From assembly GCA_023212695.1 (NCBI GenBank), contig JALCCG010000020.1, positions 62,001 through 126,000 of the forward strand: DNA of 64,000 bases, in the 5' to 3' direction. This document shows, piece by piece, positions 8,781-18,293 of this stretch. How positions within the stretch are numbered: position 1 is the stretch's first letter; every line of letters begins with the position of its first letter. The translations under genes and the position numbers were made by a program. The stretch comes from Sporisorium sorghi (lineage: Eukaryota; Basidiomycota; Ustilaginomycetes; Ustilaginales; Ustilaginaceae). Under the pieces are notes generated by a model. It was not told the origin of the DNA. It ran no database searches and was given only the letters and a program-made list of their open reading frames with translations.

Positions 8781-9863
8781 TTGAGTATTATTCCCATAGG
8801 TCCTTTGATGATCAGGTCAGATATCGTTCTCTTCCTTATCTGTGCTGCGGCCGGGCTTGCAGCACTTCGAATTCGCTTGCGCCAGGAGCCGCAGCGGGAA
8901 TGGGTCCTTGACATTTTTTTGACTGCGCTGATCATTGGTTTTATCTCGTGGAAATTCGGCATGCTGCTGTTTGATCCAATCCGAACCCTTCAGCATCCGA
9001 CGTCCCTTATTTATATGACGGGCGGAACCCGAGGCATCTGGCTGGGGTGCATCCTTGCGCTTCTCTATGTTGGTCTTCGATGGAATAAGAGCAGGGTAAA
9101 TTCGGGTCTGCTGCTCAAGTCGGCTATGTTGTCGGCATTCGCGAGCGGACTGGCAGGATCGATATTTCAGTGGCTGTGGGCGGATGGAGCGAGTGTAACG
9201 ATTTCGTTGTTCTACATTGTATTGTTCGGTGTTCTGCTTATCCTGAGCTGGCTTCAATTCCAAAAGCCGCTAACCCATTACCTTACGCTCGGTTTAGGGA
9301 GGAACAGGGCAGTGCTGCTTCTCATGTCAGCTCTGTTCATATGGGTAATCTATGACTTTGCCTCCAATTCGGCCAGCGAGCAAGATGCCGGTGCTCCGAG
9401 TCAAGGAGAACATGCGGATCATATTATCGAGGGCTTGAAGCCAGGACTTCGCGCACCGGACGTCGCACTCCTGAACCTGGAAGGACAGAAGGTAAAGCTG
9501 TCGGATTATCGCGGACAAACGGTTCTTCTTAACTTCTGGGCATCCTGGTGCCCGCCTTGCAAGGTAGAAATGCCATATATGCAGGATTTTTACGATAAGC
9601 ATCAAGACGAAGACGTTGTGATTCTGGCAGTTAATATGACGCATCTGGAAACTAACATGAGCGAGGTGCAGGCTTTTGTCGAGCAGAACGGTTTAACCTT
9701 TCCTGTTCTATATGACCGGAACGGGGAGAACACAAAAAGCTATGAGGTCGTAGCCTATCCGACTACCTATGTGATATCGCCAAACGGTATCATTTCGGAG
9801 CGGTTTCAAGGGGCGATAAACGAAGATCTGATGGAACAAGCCTACCGTAAAGCGCGTGAATAA
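8781..9863 (+). CDS. multi-pass membrane protein with C-terminal TlpA/ResA-like thioredoxin domain
   Basis: Protein of 360 residues with a TTG start placed by the GGAGG at 8769-8773. Residues 1-195 contain about six hydrophobic helices. After a polar linker (196-215) comes a thioredoxin-like domain (220-360) with the active site WCPPC (Cys257 and Cys260), the residue pattern of TlpA/ResA thiol-disulfide oxidoreductases. The domain should face the outside, where it could reduce or oxidise disulfides in exported proteins or in cytochrome c maturation. The N-terminal part resembles the layout of integral membrane redox or Lgt-like proteins, but I cannot assign it. It has its own promoter at 8693. 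Confidence 0.85.
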   Translation: MSIIPIGPLMIRSDIVLFLICAAAGLAALRIRLRQEPQREWVLDIFLTALIIGFISWKFGMLLFDPIRTLQHPTSLIYMTGGTRGIWLGCILALLYVGLRWNKSRVNSGLLLKSAMLSAFASGLAGSIFQWLWADGASVTISLFYIVLFGVLLILSWLQFQKPLTHYLTLGLGRNRAVLLLMSALFIWVIYDFASNSASEQDAGAPSQGEHADHIIEGLKPGLRAPDVALLNLEGQKVKLSDYRGQTVLLNFWASWCPPCKVEMPYMQDFYDKHQDEDVVILAVNMTHLETNMSEVQAFVEQNGLTFPVLYDRNGENTKSYEVVAYPTTYVISPNGIISERFQGAINEDLMEQAYRKARE

Positions 9864-9964
9864 GCAGGGTGAAAAGGCGGAATTTTGGCTTTGTGGACAT
9901 TTATCTCTGCCGACTTCCCTCCAGCAGGAATATAATACACAAACGCTTGGGAGGGGGAAAAAAA

Positions 9965-10321
9965 GTGCAACCAATACCAATATCGGCAGACGGATGCAGA
10001 AATTACGTCGGCAAATCCATCTGCGCTGTCATGCATGATGGAACTGAAGTCGTGGGGACTATTCGCGGTGTACATGATCGAGGCCTCGAACTCGAATTTG
10101 CGAACCCATCCGCATATATATTGTCCACAAAAGGCAAAAAAGGCAAGAAGTCTTCAAAGTCAGCTAAAAATGGTGCGCAAACATCCGCATTTGCACCATA
10201 TGGCTACGGCGGTGGCTATGGCTATGGCGGTGGATACGGAAGAGGATACGGCTGGGGAGGCAATGTATTTGCTTGGGAAGCCATCGCTCTGTTATTCCTC
10301 ATTCCATTCTTGTTTATCTAA
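9965..10321 (+). CDS. small protein with Sm-like N-terminus and Gly/Tyr-rich tail
   Basis: Protein of 118 residues starting at GTG 9965 behind a GGGAGGGGG site. Residues 8-45 (CRNYVGKSICAVMHDGTEVVGTIRG and onward) look like the beta-barrel start of an Lsm/Sm-like fold. A Lys/Ser-rich linker follows (60-72), then a Gly/Tyr repeat of about 24 residues built on GYGGG, and finally a hydrophobic helix (about 100-118). This composition recalls small spore-coat proteins of bacilli, but that is only an impression. A hairpin terminator follows at 10371. Confidence 0.6.
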   Translation: MQPIPISADGCRNYVGKSICAVMHDGTEVVGTIRGVHDRGLELEFANPSAYILSTKGKKGKKSSKSAKNGAQTSAFAPYGYGGGYGYGGGYGRGYGWGGNVFAWEAIALLFLIPFLFI

Positions 10322-10370
10322 AATAGAGAAAGAACCTCGTGATCATCGGCAGATGATGTTTTATATAGAA

Positions 10371-10409
10371 GAGACAGGGCATGGGATATCCCAGCGCTGT
10401 CTCCTTTTT
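10371..10409 (+). terminator. rho-independent terminator
   Basis: Imperfect stem GAGACAGGGCATGGGA / CCCAGCGCTGTCTC around a TAT centre, followed by TTTTT. Confidence 0.75.
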
Positions 10410-10418
10410 AATTCCGGA

Positions 10419-11309
10419 TTATATATTTCGGGCATGGGAGCTGAGTAGGGCTGAAGCCGAAGCATTGGTTTGTCTCAGGAGCCATATGACAGGAGTAAAT
10501 GCGATGAGAAAACAGCTTCCGGCCAGAATCGGAAGTAAAGACCATTCGGCAATGGAATAACCGAGAAGCGTTTGCCAGCCGATGGCAACCAATCCAAGGA
10601 GATAAGCGATGCCACTCATATGGATGAGTATCGGTTTGGCTGCAGGATTGAAGGATTTTCTCAAGGACAGCCATGCTACGAATGGGATTGCTTGAAGAGC
10701 ATGAAAGCCTAACCCATGGAGCCAGATGATGTTACCGCCGATTCCGGTGAAGCGTCCAGCATTGATGGATATCCATATGCCGGCTGCAAACGAAATCAGC
10801 ACCGCGATCATGGCATAACGAATGCCAAGCACAAGCTCAGGGTGTGCTTTCATCGCCTGTTTCCGGAAGTACTGAAGCCCAAAAATCAGATAGAGTATCA
10901 AGAGCAGCAAAGCCACGGCGGAGAAAGAAATCGCTATGACCACATCAAAGGCGGAACCGTTCTGAACGAACCTCGGATTGACACCGCGGAAATTTTGTAC
11001 CGTCTCGGCAAAATAGGAAAACAAAACGAGAAAAATATAACAGCAGCGGAAGATGGACTTGCTTCTCGGTCGTAAACCGGATACCGGCAAGATCGCTGCG
11101 GTTGAAATCGTGAATATTCCCAGCGCCGCAGTAAAGGAAATTGCTTTGGAGACATCGCCATCGGGGGCGACAGGTCCTCCATTCAGCAGGACCCATATCC
11201 CGCAAATTCCGGCTAATAAGAAGCCGATCAGCCCTGCAAGCATAAGCCAGGTCTCCTGCTTATACAATTTGACAAATTGGTTGGTTGTTCCGTGTGAAGG
11301 TTGATTCAT
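10419..11309 (-). CDS. multi-pass membrane protein of unknown function
   Basis: Protein of about 296 residues with seven or eight predicted transmembrane helices, for example LMLAGLIGFLLAGICGIWVL near the N-terminus and LIAFTPVIWLLR near the C-terminus. Between them are conserved-looking GRFTGIGGNIIWLHGLGFHA and HMSGIAYLLGLVAIGW segments with histidines inside helices. I do not recognise the family. Of two ATGs, 11309 is preferred because the GGAGAGG site abuts the upstream ATG (11321) with no spacer. It is monocistronic and faces the type VII-associated genes. It could be a haem or metal-related membrane protein, but there is no firm basis. Confidence 0.7.
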   Translation of the reverse strand: MNQPSHGTTNQFVKLYKQETWLMLAGLIGFLLAGICGIWVLLNGGPVAPDGDVSKAISFTAALGIFTISTAAILPVSGLRPRSKSIFRCCYIFLVLFSYFAETVQNFRGVNPRFVQNGSAFDVVIAISFSAVALLLLILYLIFGLQYFRKQAMKAHPELVLGIRYAMIAVLISFAAGIWISINAGRFTGIGGNIIWLHGLGFHALQAIPFVAWLSLRKSFNPAAKPILIHMSGIAYLLGLVAIGWQTLLGYSIAEWSLLPILAGSCFLIAFTPVIWLLRQTNASASALLSSHARNI

Positions 11310-11676
11310 AATGATTAACATCCTCTCCGTAATGATGAATTGCTTATAATTTACAGGAGAAAGGCTGCCTTATTAACGGGCTGGGGATGTAATCAATTAC
11401 CGTACCTGGGAATGGTTCCTATCTGGGCTTAAGGAGGGGATAGGGGATAACGGAGGGGATGGTGGTCCAGGAATTAAAGCTTAGCCAGTGCTAAATAACT
11501 AGTGTGAGCAGCCTAGAAATGAACCCTTCGCTTGATTGTTCCTTTCCTGAATACCTACTAAAATTGAAAAATGTGGTTATTCACTTGAAGGATCGGTTAA
11601 TAGTGTAAGGATTTGAAATTTGTATTTGGACTGCCTAACGAGAACGGGCAGCATGACAGAAGGGGCGTCATTTTTT
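11310..11676. other. intergenic region without identifiable gene
   Basis: It holds the 5' side of the membrane-protein gene and the leader of the WXG100 gene. A purine-rich stretch with repeated GGAGGGGAT-like words lies at about 11431-11461. I see no convincing promoter, RNA or reading frame. Confidence 0.5.
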
Positions 11677-12519
11677 ATGTCCAATCGAATTTTGGTTACA
11701 CCCGAGCAACTGGAGCAGGTCTCGGCACAATTTGCTCAGTCTGGTCAACTAAGCAGTGACATGGTGGAGTGGCTTCAGCGAAGTATTTATGAAATGGAAG
11801 GCCAATGGCAGGGGATGACCCGGGAACGTTTTTACGGGGATTATCAGCAGGCCAGAACCATCATGATCCAGTTTGTCGAAAGCTTACATAAGATTTCAAC
11901 TGAACTGAAGCAAATCTCTGGCAAATTCCGTACTGCGGATGAAATGGTGAATGGTGCCGCCATGGGAGGTGCAGCTGCGGGTGCAGGTATCCTGGCCGGG
12001 ACAGCGGCAGCCGGTGCTGTGGGCAGCGCAGCTTATGCAGCCAAGACCTCGAACGCCGCCGTAAAAGACTCCAATCCTGTACTGGATAAGGCTATCGAAG
12101 GTTTTCGTACAGAGGGCAGCGCGGTAAGCAATAAAGAGAATGGCTGGTATGCGAATGCCATAAACGGCAGTGCCAGCGCAAGCCTTCACGAAGGAGCTCA
12201 AGTGAGCGGATCGATTGTTGAAGCGGGGTTTGACACCGCCTATGCCAACGGATCGGTCAGCTTGATGAGTGCTGAGCTTGGAGCCTCCGTGGAAGATGGA
12301 ACACTTAGTGTCGGTGCAGAAGGAACCATCACCAAATATGAAGGCGGCTTTAAGGTCCCGCTGCCTTGGAGCGATAAATCGCTGAATATCGGAGGATCGG
12401 CATCACTCGGCGTTGTCGGAGGATCCGCGGAAATCGGTGAGAGTGGCGTGCGTTTCCACATTCCAATAGGTCCAGGCATCAGCCTGTTCGGATTGGGCGG
12501 ATCTGTATCGGTTAAGTAA
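11677..12519 (+). CDS. WXG100-domain protein, candidate type VII secretion substrate
   Basis: Protein of 280 residues. Residues 1-90 form a WXG100/ESAT-6-like helical hairpin: two long helices joined by the turn EGQWQGMTRE (W-x-G at about residues 41-43). An Ala/Gly-rich hydrophobic segment (about 95-125) and a Ser/Gly/Ala-rich C-terminal region (150-280) of repetitive beta character follow, with no catalytic motif I recognise. I start at 11677 because the WXG domain begins there; two upstream in-frame ATGs would add residues unlike the family. The DUF4176 gene downstream, common in type VII loci of Firmicutes, supports the assignment. Whether the C-terminal region has an effector activity is not evident. 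Confidence 0.75.
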   Translation: MSNRILVTPEQLEQVSAQFAQSGQLSSDMVEWLQRSIYEMEGQWQGMTRERFYGDYQQARTIMIQFVESLHKISTELKQISGKFRTADEMVNGAAMGGAAAGAGILAGTAAAGAVGSAAYAAKTSNAAVKDSNPVLDKAIEGFRTEGSAVSNKENGWYANAINGSASASLHEGAQVSGSIVEAGFDTAYANGSVSLMSAELGASVEDGTLSVGAEGTITKYEGGFKVPLPWSDKSLNIGGSASLGVVGGSAEIGESGVRFHIPIGPGISLFGLGGSVSVK

Positions 12520-12536
12520 AAGGAGGCAGAGTGTCG

Positions 12537-12737
12537 ATGAACGATAGACAGAGGAAGTTCAAATACATAATGACGGTCATTGGCATAGTAGGCGTGCTCG
12601 GCACGGTTGTTCCCAATTTACTGAATGCGGAATATGCGGCCGCGGAAAAGGCAGTGATCTGTATATCCTACCTGGTGGGAGTCCCGCTTGTAGTTTCGTT
12701 GGTTTATTGGGCAGGCAAAAACATAATGAAGGGTTGA
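12537..12737 (+). CDS. small two-helix membrane protein
   Basis: Protein of 66 residues (68 from the GTG at 12531) with two hydrophobic helices, roughly residues 10-30 and 40-60, and a charged N-terminus. It starts 10 bases after the GGAGG at 12522-12526 and sits 17 bases after the WXG100 gene and a few bases before the DUF4176 gene. A role as partner or immunity-like protein for the WXG100 product is possible by position only. No family recognised. Confidence 0.65.
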   Translation: MNDRQRKFKYIMTVIGIVGVLGTVVPNLLNAEYAAAEKAVICISYLVGVPLVVSLVYWAGKNIMKG

Positions 12738-12742
12738 TAATC

Positions 12743-13048
12743 ATGGAACAGCAGCTGCTGCCGATAGGCTCGGTGGTCAAATTCAAGGAATGGGATCAGA
12801 CGCTGATGATATATGGGCGGATGCAGAATGACTCCAAGACGTTGAAGCGTTGGGATTATGTCGCCTGCTTCTACCCTCATGGCAATCTGACGAAGGATTC
12901 CAACATCTTTTTTAACCATGAGGATATATCGGAGGTTGTATTTAGGGGATATATTAACGACGATGAAATCGCATTTCGCGATGCGCTGATTGAAGGGATT
13001 GAAAAAGCCGATCAAATGGCGCAATCCGCAGGCGCGGATAAATCATAG
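12743..13048 (+). CDS. DUF4176 domain protein (type VII secretion-associated)
   Basis: Cytosolic protein of 101 residues starting at ATG 12743. It shows the features I associate with DUF4176: LLPIGSVVKFKEWDQTLMIYGRMQ at the N-terminus (shown in part), then a DYVACFYPHGN segment and a short helical C-terminus. These small proteins are encoded in ESX/Yuk-type loci next to WXG100 or LXG proteins, where a chaperone or accessory role is suspected. It closes a three-gene unit ended by the terminator at 13060. Confidence 0.75.
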   Translation: MEQQLLPIGSVVKFKEWDQTLMIYGRMQNDSKTLKRWDYVACFYPHGNLTKDSNIFFNHEDISEVVFRGYINDDEIAFRDALIEGIEKADQMAQSAGADKS

Positions 13049-13059
13049 CTCTATTACAC

Positions 13060-13102
13060 AGCAGCTCGGTATGGAGGCATCTCCAGCGGAGCTGCTTTTT
13101 TT
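13060..13102 (+). terminator. rho-independent terminator of the WXG100 operon
   Basis: Stem AGCAGCTC (13060-13067) with GAGCTGCT (13089-13096), followed by a run of seven T. Confidence 0.85.
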
Positions 13103-13217
13103 GTTTTCAGAGGAACGTGTATTAAATAACAAAACAAAAAACAGATAAATAATCTTTGTTTATTTTTGAAAAACACACTATTCAAACATAAACGGACATG
13201 GTAATATGGGAATCAAA

Positions 13218-13231
13218 TGAAAGCAAATTCA
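13218..13231. promoter_or_regulatory. weak cre-like site upstream of rhaEW
   Basis: TGAAAGCAAATTCA resembles the CcpA cre consensus but lacks the central CG. It lies 25 bases before the rhaEW start. The AT-rich region 13130-13180 also holds imperfect inverted repeats around AACAGAT / ATCTTTGTT that could be the target of the DeoR-type RhaR encoded downstream. Confidence 0.3.
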
Positions 13232-13256
13232 TATGGTCAATCGGAGGGGAAACTTC

Positions 13257-15326
13257 ATGGTTCAGAGCTTATGGGAACAATCTACAGCGCAGCAGGCACA
13301 AAATACATTGGATGAGCTTGTATACCGTTCCAATTTGATTGGGGCGGATCGGCGCGTCTGCAATTGGGGCGGCGGCAACACATCCAGCAAAACCACGATT
13401 CAGGATTTCCGCGGCAAAGATGTAGAGGTCATGTATGTGAAGGGCAGCGGCTCCGACCTTGCAACCATGAAATCGGGCAATTTCACAGGCTTGCGACTGG
13501 AGGATATTCGGCCATTGTTCGAGAGGGAATCGATGTCGGATGAGGAAATGGTGGATTATCTTGGCCACTGCATGGTTGATGCCAAGCATCCTCGCGCTTC
13601 CATTGAAACGCTGCTGCATGCGTTCTTGCCGTTCCGGCATGTGGATCATACGCATCCCGATGCCATCATCAGCTTATGCTGCGCCCATAACGGCAAGGAA
13701 CTGGCCCAAGAAATCTTTGGCGACCGATTCGTATGGGTTCCGTATGTACGACCCGGGTTCACACTGTCGAAGATGATTGCGGAAGGGGTGCTGGCGAATC
13801 CCCAAGCTGAGCTTGTTCTCATGGAGAAGCACGGTCTCGTAACCTGGGGGGATACCTCTGAGGCATGTTATGCGCAAACAATTCGTATCATTAGCGAAGC
13901 AGAGGCTTTTATCGAAGCCCGGGTTAACAACGACAAGCTGTTTGGCGGGCGCAAATTTGCCCCGTTGACCTCTGAGGTACGCCGCAGCATTGCGGCAGAG
14001 GTGATGCCTGCCGTTCGCGGTGCTGTGAGCGACGTCAAGAAGATGATCCTGTCTTTTGACGATCAGGACGATGTGCTGGACTTTGTCGGCGGCAGCGATG
14101 CCCCCAAGCTATCCCAGGTGGGAGCGGCATGCCCAGACCATCTGGTCCATACCAAGGTTGTTCCCCTCTTCATCGATTGGACACCGGATGCTGACGATGT
14201 GGAAGGCCTTAAGGCGAAGCTGATTGAAGGCATTGCAGACTACAAAGAGCAGTATAAAGCGTACTTTGAACGAAACCGCCATGAAGGTGATGTTATGTTC
14301 GAAGCAGCTCCGCGCGTTATTCTTATCCCTGGAATCGGGATGATTAATACCGGCAAGAGCTGGGCGATGTCGCAAGTCAGCGGTGCCCTGTACCATCGGG
14401 CGATTGCGGTTATGCGGGGGGCGACGGCACTGGGTGATTTTGTGTCCCTGAGCGAGAATGAGTCTTACAATGTAGAGTACTGGCCGCTTGAGCTGTACAA
14501 ATTGTCCCTCGCTCCTGCCGAGACGGAGTTCTCCCGTCAGGTTGCCTTCATCACAGGCGGGGCAGGCGGGATCGGCAGTGCAACCGCCCGTCGATTAGTG
14601 TCCGGGGGAGCGCATGTTGTGCTGGCCGATTTAAATTTAGAAGGAGCGCAGCAGGTTGCCGAGGAGATTAATGCAAAATACGGAGATCATCGGGCGTTTG
14701 CTGTTAAAATGGATGTAACCGATGAAGAGGCGGTTCAACGCGCCTATCGTGAAACGGCAATAACCTATGGCGGCGTTGATATCATTATCAATAACGCGGG
14801 CCTTGCAACATCCAGTCCGTTTGATGAGACTAGCCTGAAGGAATGGAACCTGAACATGAACGTTCTGGGGACGGGGTATTTCCTTGTAGCCCGAGAAGCC
14901 TTTAAATTAATGAAGGTACAGGGCGTCGGCGGAAGCATGGTGTTTGTTGGCTCGAAAAACTCCGTCTATGCCGGGAAAAACGTGACCGCATACAGCTCCG
15001 CGAAAGCACTGGAGGCGCATCTGGCCCGCTGCATTGCTGCTGAAGGCGGGGAATACGGAATCCGAGTCAACACGATTTTGCCTGACGCGATTCTGCAAGG
15101 GTCTGCAATATGGAACTCGAACTGGAGAAATGAGCGGGCGGCAGCCTATGGAATTGAACCGGATCAACTGGAAGAGCATTACCGTAAACGCACGACTCTT
15201 CTTGTGAATATATATCCGCAAGACATTGCCGAAGGCATTGCTTACTTCGCTTCTTCGAGATCCTCGAAGACAACCGGCTGCATGCTGACCATTGACGGCG
15301 GAGTGCCGGCTGCATTTACTCGTTAA
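13257..15326 (+). CDS. rhaEW: bifunctional rhamnulose-1-phosphate aldolase / lactaldehyde dehydrogenase
   Basis: Fusion enzyme of 689 residues. The N-terminal part (about 1-420) is a class II aldolase that cleaves L-rhamnulose-1-phosphate to DHAP and L-lactaldehyde; the zinc-binding HTHPD motif lies near residue 131. The C-terminal part (about 425-689) is a short-chain dehydrogenase with [12 protein letters not shown] and the YSSAK catalytic motif, expected to oxidise lactaldehyde to lactate as in B. subtilis RhaEW (YuxG). The start at 13257 follows GGAGGGG; the upstream ATG at 13233 precedes that site and is rejected. It is first in the rhaEW-rhaA-rhaB-rhaR unit, and the lactate it yields can be used by the LutABC proteins encoded downstream. 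Confidence 0.93.
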   Translation: MVQSLWEQSTAQQAQNTLDELVYRSNLIGADRRVCNWGGGNTSSKTTIQDFRGKDVEVMYVKGSGSDLATMKSGNFTGLRLEDIRPLFERESMSDEEMVDYLGHCMVDAKHPRASIETLLHAFLPFRHVDHTHPDAIISLCCAHNGKELAQEIFGDRFVWVPYVRPGFTLSKMIAEGVLANPQAELVLMEKHGLVTWGDTSEACYAQTIRIISEAEAFIEARVNNDKLFGGRKFAPLTSEVRRSIAAEVMPAVRGAVSDVKKMILSFDDQDDVLDFVGGSDAPKLSQVGAACPDHLVHTKVVPLFIDWTPDADDVEGLKAKLIEGIADYKEQYKAYFERNRHEGDVMFEAAPRVILIPGIGMINTGKSWAMSQVSGALYHRAIAVMRGATALGDFVSLSENESYNVEYWPLELYKLSLAPAETEFSRQVAFITGGAGGIGSATARRLVSGGAHVVLADLNLEGAQQVAEEINAKYGDHRAFAVKMDVTDEEAVQRAYRETAITYGGVDIIINNAGLATSSPFDETSLKEWNLNMNVLGTGYFLVAREAFKLMKVQGVGGSMVFVGSKNSVYAGKNVTAYSSAKALEAHLARCIAAEGGEYGIRVNTILPDAILQGSAIWNSNWRNERAAAYGIEPDQLEEHYRKRTTLLVNIYPQDIAEGIAYFASSRSSKTTGCMLTIDGGVPAAFTR

Positions 15327-15448
15327 TTTGGATAGAAGCACATGCACATACGCGATCCACAAGGAATCATGATGATATCATATTTCATATAATCGGGCGC
15401 TGGGTCTCTTATGACCCGGCGATCCTCATTCAAGCGGGGGGTTATGAG

Positions 15449-16714
15449 ATGAGGCAGGATGTTGCAAGGAATTATGAAGAAGCGAAAAAGCTCTATGAGC
15501 AGCATGGCATCCAGGTAGATGAAATCTTGACGGAGCTTGAACGTATCAAAATCTCCATCCATTGCTGGCAAGGAGACGATGTTCGCGGATTTCTGTTCCG
15601 GGATCAGGAGCTGTCTGGCGGGATTTCCGTAACCGGCGAGTATCCCGGCGCAGCAGGAACGCCGGAGCAGCTTCGGGCCGATCTGGAAAAAGCGATGTCG
15701 CTTATTCCGGGATCGCATAAGGTGAACCTCCATGCCATATATGCGGACACCGAGGAATCGGTGGATTTGGATCAGCTGGAGCCCAAGCATTTTCAGTCCT
15801 GGGTGGATTGGGCCAAAGTACAGGGAATCGGGCTTGATTTTAATCCAACCTGCTTCTCCCACGACAAGTCGAGGGACGGTTTTACGCTAAGCCATGCCGA
15901 TCCGGCTATTCGCCAATTCTGGATTGACCATTGCAAGGCTTCACGCAGAATCGGGGCTTATTTTGGTGAACAGCTGGGTCAGACCTGCGTGACCAACATC
16001 TGGATCCCGGATGGTTATAAAGACATACCGGTTGATCGTTTAGCGCCCAGACAACGGCTGAAGGCATCGCTGGATGAGATTTTTGCCGAGGAGATCAATC
16101 CAGACTGGAACCTCGATGCCGTAGAGAGCAAGCTGTTCGGGTTGGGCTCCGAGGCTTACGTTGTCGGCTCCCATGAATTTTATATGGGGTACGGCATTCA
16201 GAATAATAAGCTGATTTGCCTTGACGCAGGTCATTTCCACCCAACCGAAGGCATTGCCGGAAAGCTGTCCTCACTCGCGCTCTTTACGGAAGGGCTCCTC
16301 CTTCATGTAAGCCGGCCGATGCGGTGGGACAGTGACCATGTTGTCATTATGGATGATGAGTTAATTGAAATTGGACGCGAGCTTGTGCGTAATGACTTGC
16401 TTGGTGTCACCCATATCGGGCTGGACTTTTTCGATGCAAGCATTAACCGCATTGCCGCTTGGGTTATCGGTACTCGCAATACGATTAAGGCGCTGCTTCG
16501 TGCCAAGCTCGAACCGACCGAGACGCTGAAGCAAGCCGAGCTTGAGGGTGATTACACAACCCGTCTTGCGTTAATTGAAGAGTTTAAATCCTATCCCTTT
16601 GGAGCGGTGTGGGATTACTACTGCGAACGCATGGGGGTACCCGTCAGGGAAGAATGGTTATCCGAAGTGAAGCGGTATGAGCAGGACGTATTACTGAAGC
16701 GCTTCGGGTCATAA
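15449..16714 (+). CDS. rhaA: L-rhamnose isomerase
   Basis: Enzyme of 421 residues, the normal family length, converting L-rhamnose to L-rhamnulose in the cytosol. Recognisable segments are [15 protein letters not shown] near the N-terminus, [19 protein letters not shown] and [11 protein letters not shown], which supply the metal-binding Glu, Asp and His residues of the TIM barrel. A GGGGGG site (15436-15441) precedes the ATG by 7 bases. The 122-base gap after rhaEW contains only a weak hairpin around CGCTGGGTC / GACCCGGCG, so co-transcription is likely. Confidence 0.95.
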   Translation: MRQDVARNYEEAKKLYEQHGIQVDEILTELERIKISIHCWQGDDVRGFLFRDQELSGGISVTGEYPGAAGTPEQLRADLEKAMSLIPGSHKVNLHAIYADTEESVDLDQLEPKHFQSWVDWAKVQGIGLDFNPTCFSHDKSRDGFTLSHADPAIRQFWIDHCKASRRIGAYFGEQLGQTCVTNIWIPDGYKDIPVDRLAPRQRLKASLDEIFAEEINPDWNLDAVESKLFGLGSEAYVVGSHEFYMGYGIQNNKLICLDAGHFHPTEGIAGKLSSLALFTEGLLLHVSRPMRWDSDHVVIMDDELIEIGRELVRNDLLGVTHIGLDFFDASINRIAAWVIGTRNTIKALLRAKLEPTETLKQAELEGDYTTRLALIEEFKSYPFGAVWDYYCERMGVPVREEWLSEVKRYEQDVLLKRFGS

Positions 16715-16792
16715 GTAGAGCAGGATCATTTTTTATGCAATCATCGTTGTGTCGGGCAGTGGAAATTGATCTGACAAGGAGGCTAGAGAACG

Positions 16793-18262
16793 TTGAGCGT
16801 TCTTGCATTTGATATTGGAGCAAGCAGCGGAAGAGCTATGCTGGGGCAGTTAAGCATCCGAACCATTGAAGTGAAGGAAATCCACCGATTTCCGAATGAC
16901 CCTGTTCGAGTTGGCAACCGCTTACAATGGGACGTTCTCCGGATTTATCATGAGATGAAGCAGGGCTTGCTGCGGGCGAAAGGGCAGCACGGACTGCCGA
17001 CAAGCATAGGCATCGATACCTGGGCGGTGGATTACGGTCTTGTGGATCGGAATGGCGAGCTTATGACGAATCCGTATCATTATCGCGATACGCACACGGA
17101 CGGTGTGATGGAACAGGTCATGAAAAGCGTGCCGCCTTCCGAGATTTTTGAACGGACGGGGATTCAGTTCCTCCCGTTTAACACCATTTATCAGCTGGCC
17201 TCAATCCGGCAGCAGAAGCCTTATCTGCTTCAAGAAGCGGAGCGGTTCTTGATGATTCCCGATCTGCTGCGCTACTTCTTGACCGGTGAGATGGCTAATG
17301 AGTTTACGAATGCTACCACGACGCAGCTGTATAATCCGGTTTCAGGCAGCTGGGATCATTATCTGATGAATTCTTTGCATATACCTCATGGGATGTTTCA
17401 TCCAGTCGTTCAACCCGGCACTCCCGTTGGATCTTTGAGATCTTCCGTAACAGAGGAGCTGGGGATCGCGTCCGTTCCGGTTTATACGGTTGCCGAGCAT
17501 GATACGGCATCCGCCGTGGTGGCGGTACCGGCACTGGATCGGTCATTTGCTTACTTAAGCTGCGGTACCTGGTCGTTGATGGGAACAGAGGTGGAGCAGC
17601 CTGTCATTCATGAACGGGCCAGAGAGCTGAACTTCACGAATGAGGGAGGGGCATACGGTACTTACCGGCTGCTCAAGAACATCATGGGTCTGTGGATTCT
17701 GCAGGAGTGCCAGCGGACCTGGGAGCGGGAAGGGTTATCCTACTCGTACCCCGACTTGGTTAAGATGGCGGATGCAGCACCTGCTTTTGCATGTTTCATT
17801 GATCCGGACGATCCCTTATTCCTCCCGGCTGGAGACATGCCGAAGCGGGTAAGGGAGTATGCGGCTCGCACCAACCAGCGCATTCCGCAAGCTGAAGGTG
17901 CCATCGTGCGCTGCATCATGGAGAGTTTGGCCATGCAGTACCGTTATGTGCTGGATTTGACCGAGGAATTGTCCGGACAGAAATTTCAAGGGTTGCATAT
18001 GGTAGGCGGTGGCATTCATAATGAAACATTATGCCAGTGGACGGCGAATGCCATCGGCAAGCCTGTATGGGCTGGACCTGCAGAGGGCAGCGCCATTGGC
18101 AATATGGCTGTGCAGTGGATTGCGCAGGGCGAGTTGTCCGATATATGGGAGGCTCGTGCCGTTATTAGGGAATCATTCCCGGTCAAGACTTACGAGCCCG
18201 AGGATACTCCACTATGGGAGGATGCCTGTGGTGTGTTCGGTCAGCTGACCCGGAAGAGATAG
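16793..18262 (+). CDS. rhaB: L-rhamnulokinase
   Basis: FGGY-family carbohydrate kinase of 489 residues phosphorylating L-rhamnulose at O1. Visible are the N-terminal phosphate loop LAFDIGASSGRAMLG, the substrate region TWAVDYGLVD, the adenosine-binding CGTWSLMGTE and the late GGGIHNETLCQWTANA motif. It uses a TTG start 10 bases after GGAGG (16778-16782). It lies between rhaA and the DeoR regulator. A clear paralogue is encoded in the fucose operon at 47633. Confidence 0.93.
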   Translation: MSVLAFDIGASSGRAMLGQLSIRTIEVKEIHRFPNDPVRVGNRLQWDVLRIYHEMKQGLLRAKGQHGLPTSIGIDTWAVDYGLVDRNGELMTNPYHYRDTHTDGVMEQVMKSVPPSEIFERTGIQFLPFNTIYQLASIRQQKPYLLQEAERFLMIPDLLRYFLTGEMANEFTNATTTQLYNPVSGSWDHYLMNSLHIPHGMFHPVVQPGTPVGSLRSSVTEELGIASVPVYTVAEHDTASAVVAVPALDRSFAYLSCGTWSLMGTEVEQPVIHERARELNFTNEGGAYGTYRLLKNIMGLWILQECQRTWEREGLSYSYPDLVKMADAAPAFACFIDPDDPLFLPAGDMPKRVREYAARTNQRIPQAEGAIVRCIMESLAMQYRYVLDLTEELSGQKFQGLHMVGGGIHNETLCQWTANAIGKPVWAGPAEGSAIGNMAVQWIAQGELSDIWEARAVIRESFPVKTYEPEDTPLWEDACGVFGQLTRKR

Positions 18263-18293
18263 AATATATCGAATAGTAAGGATGGGCGGTAAT

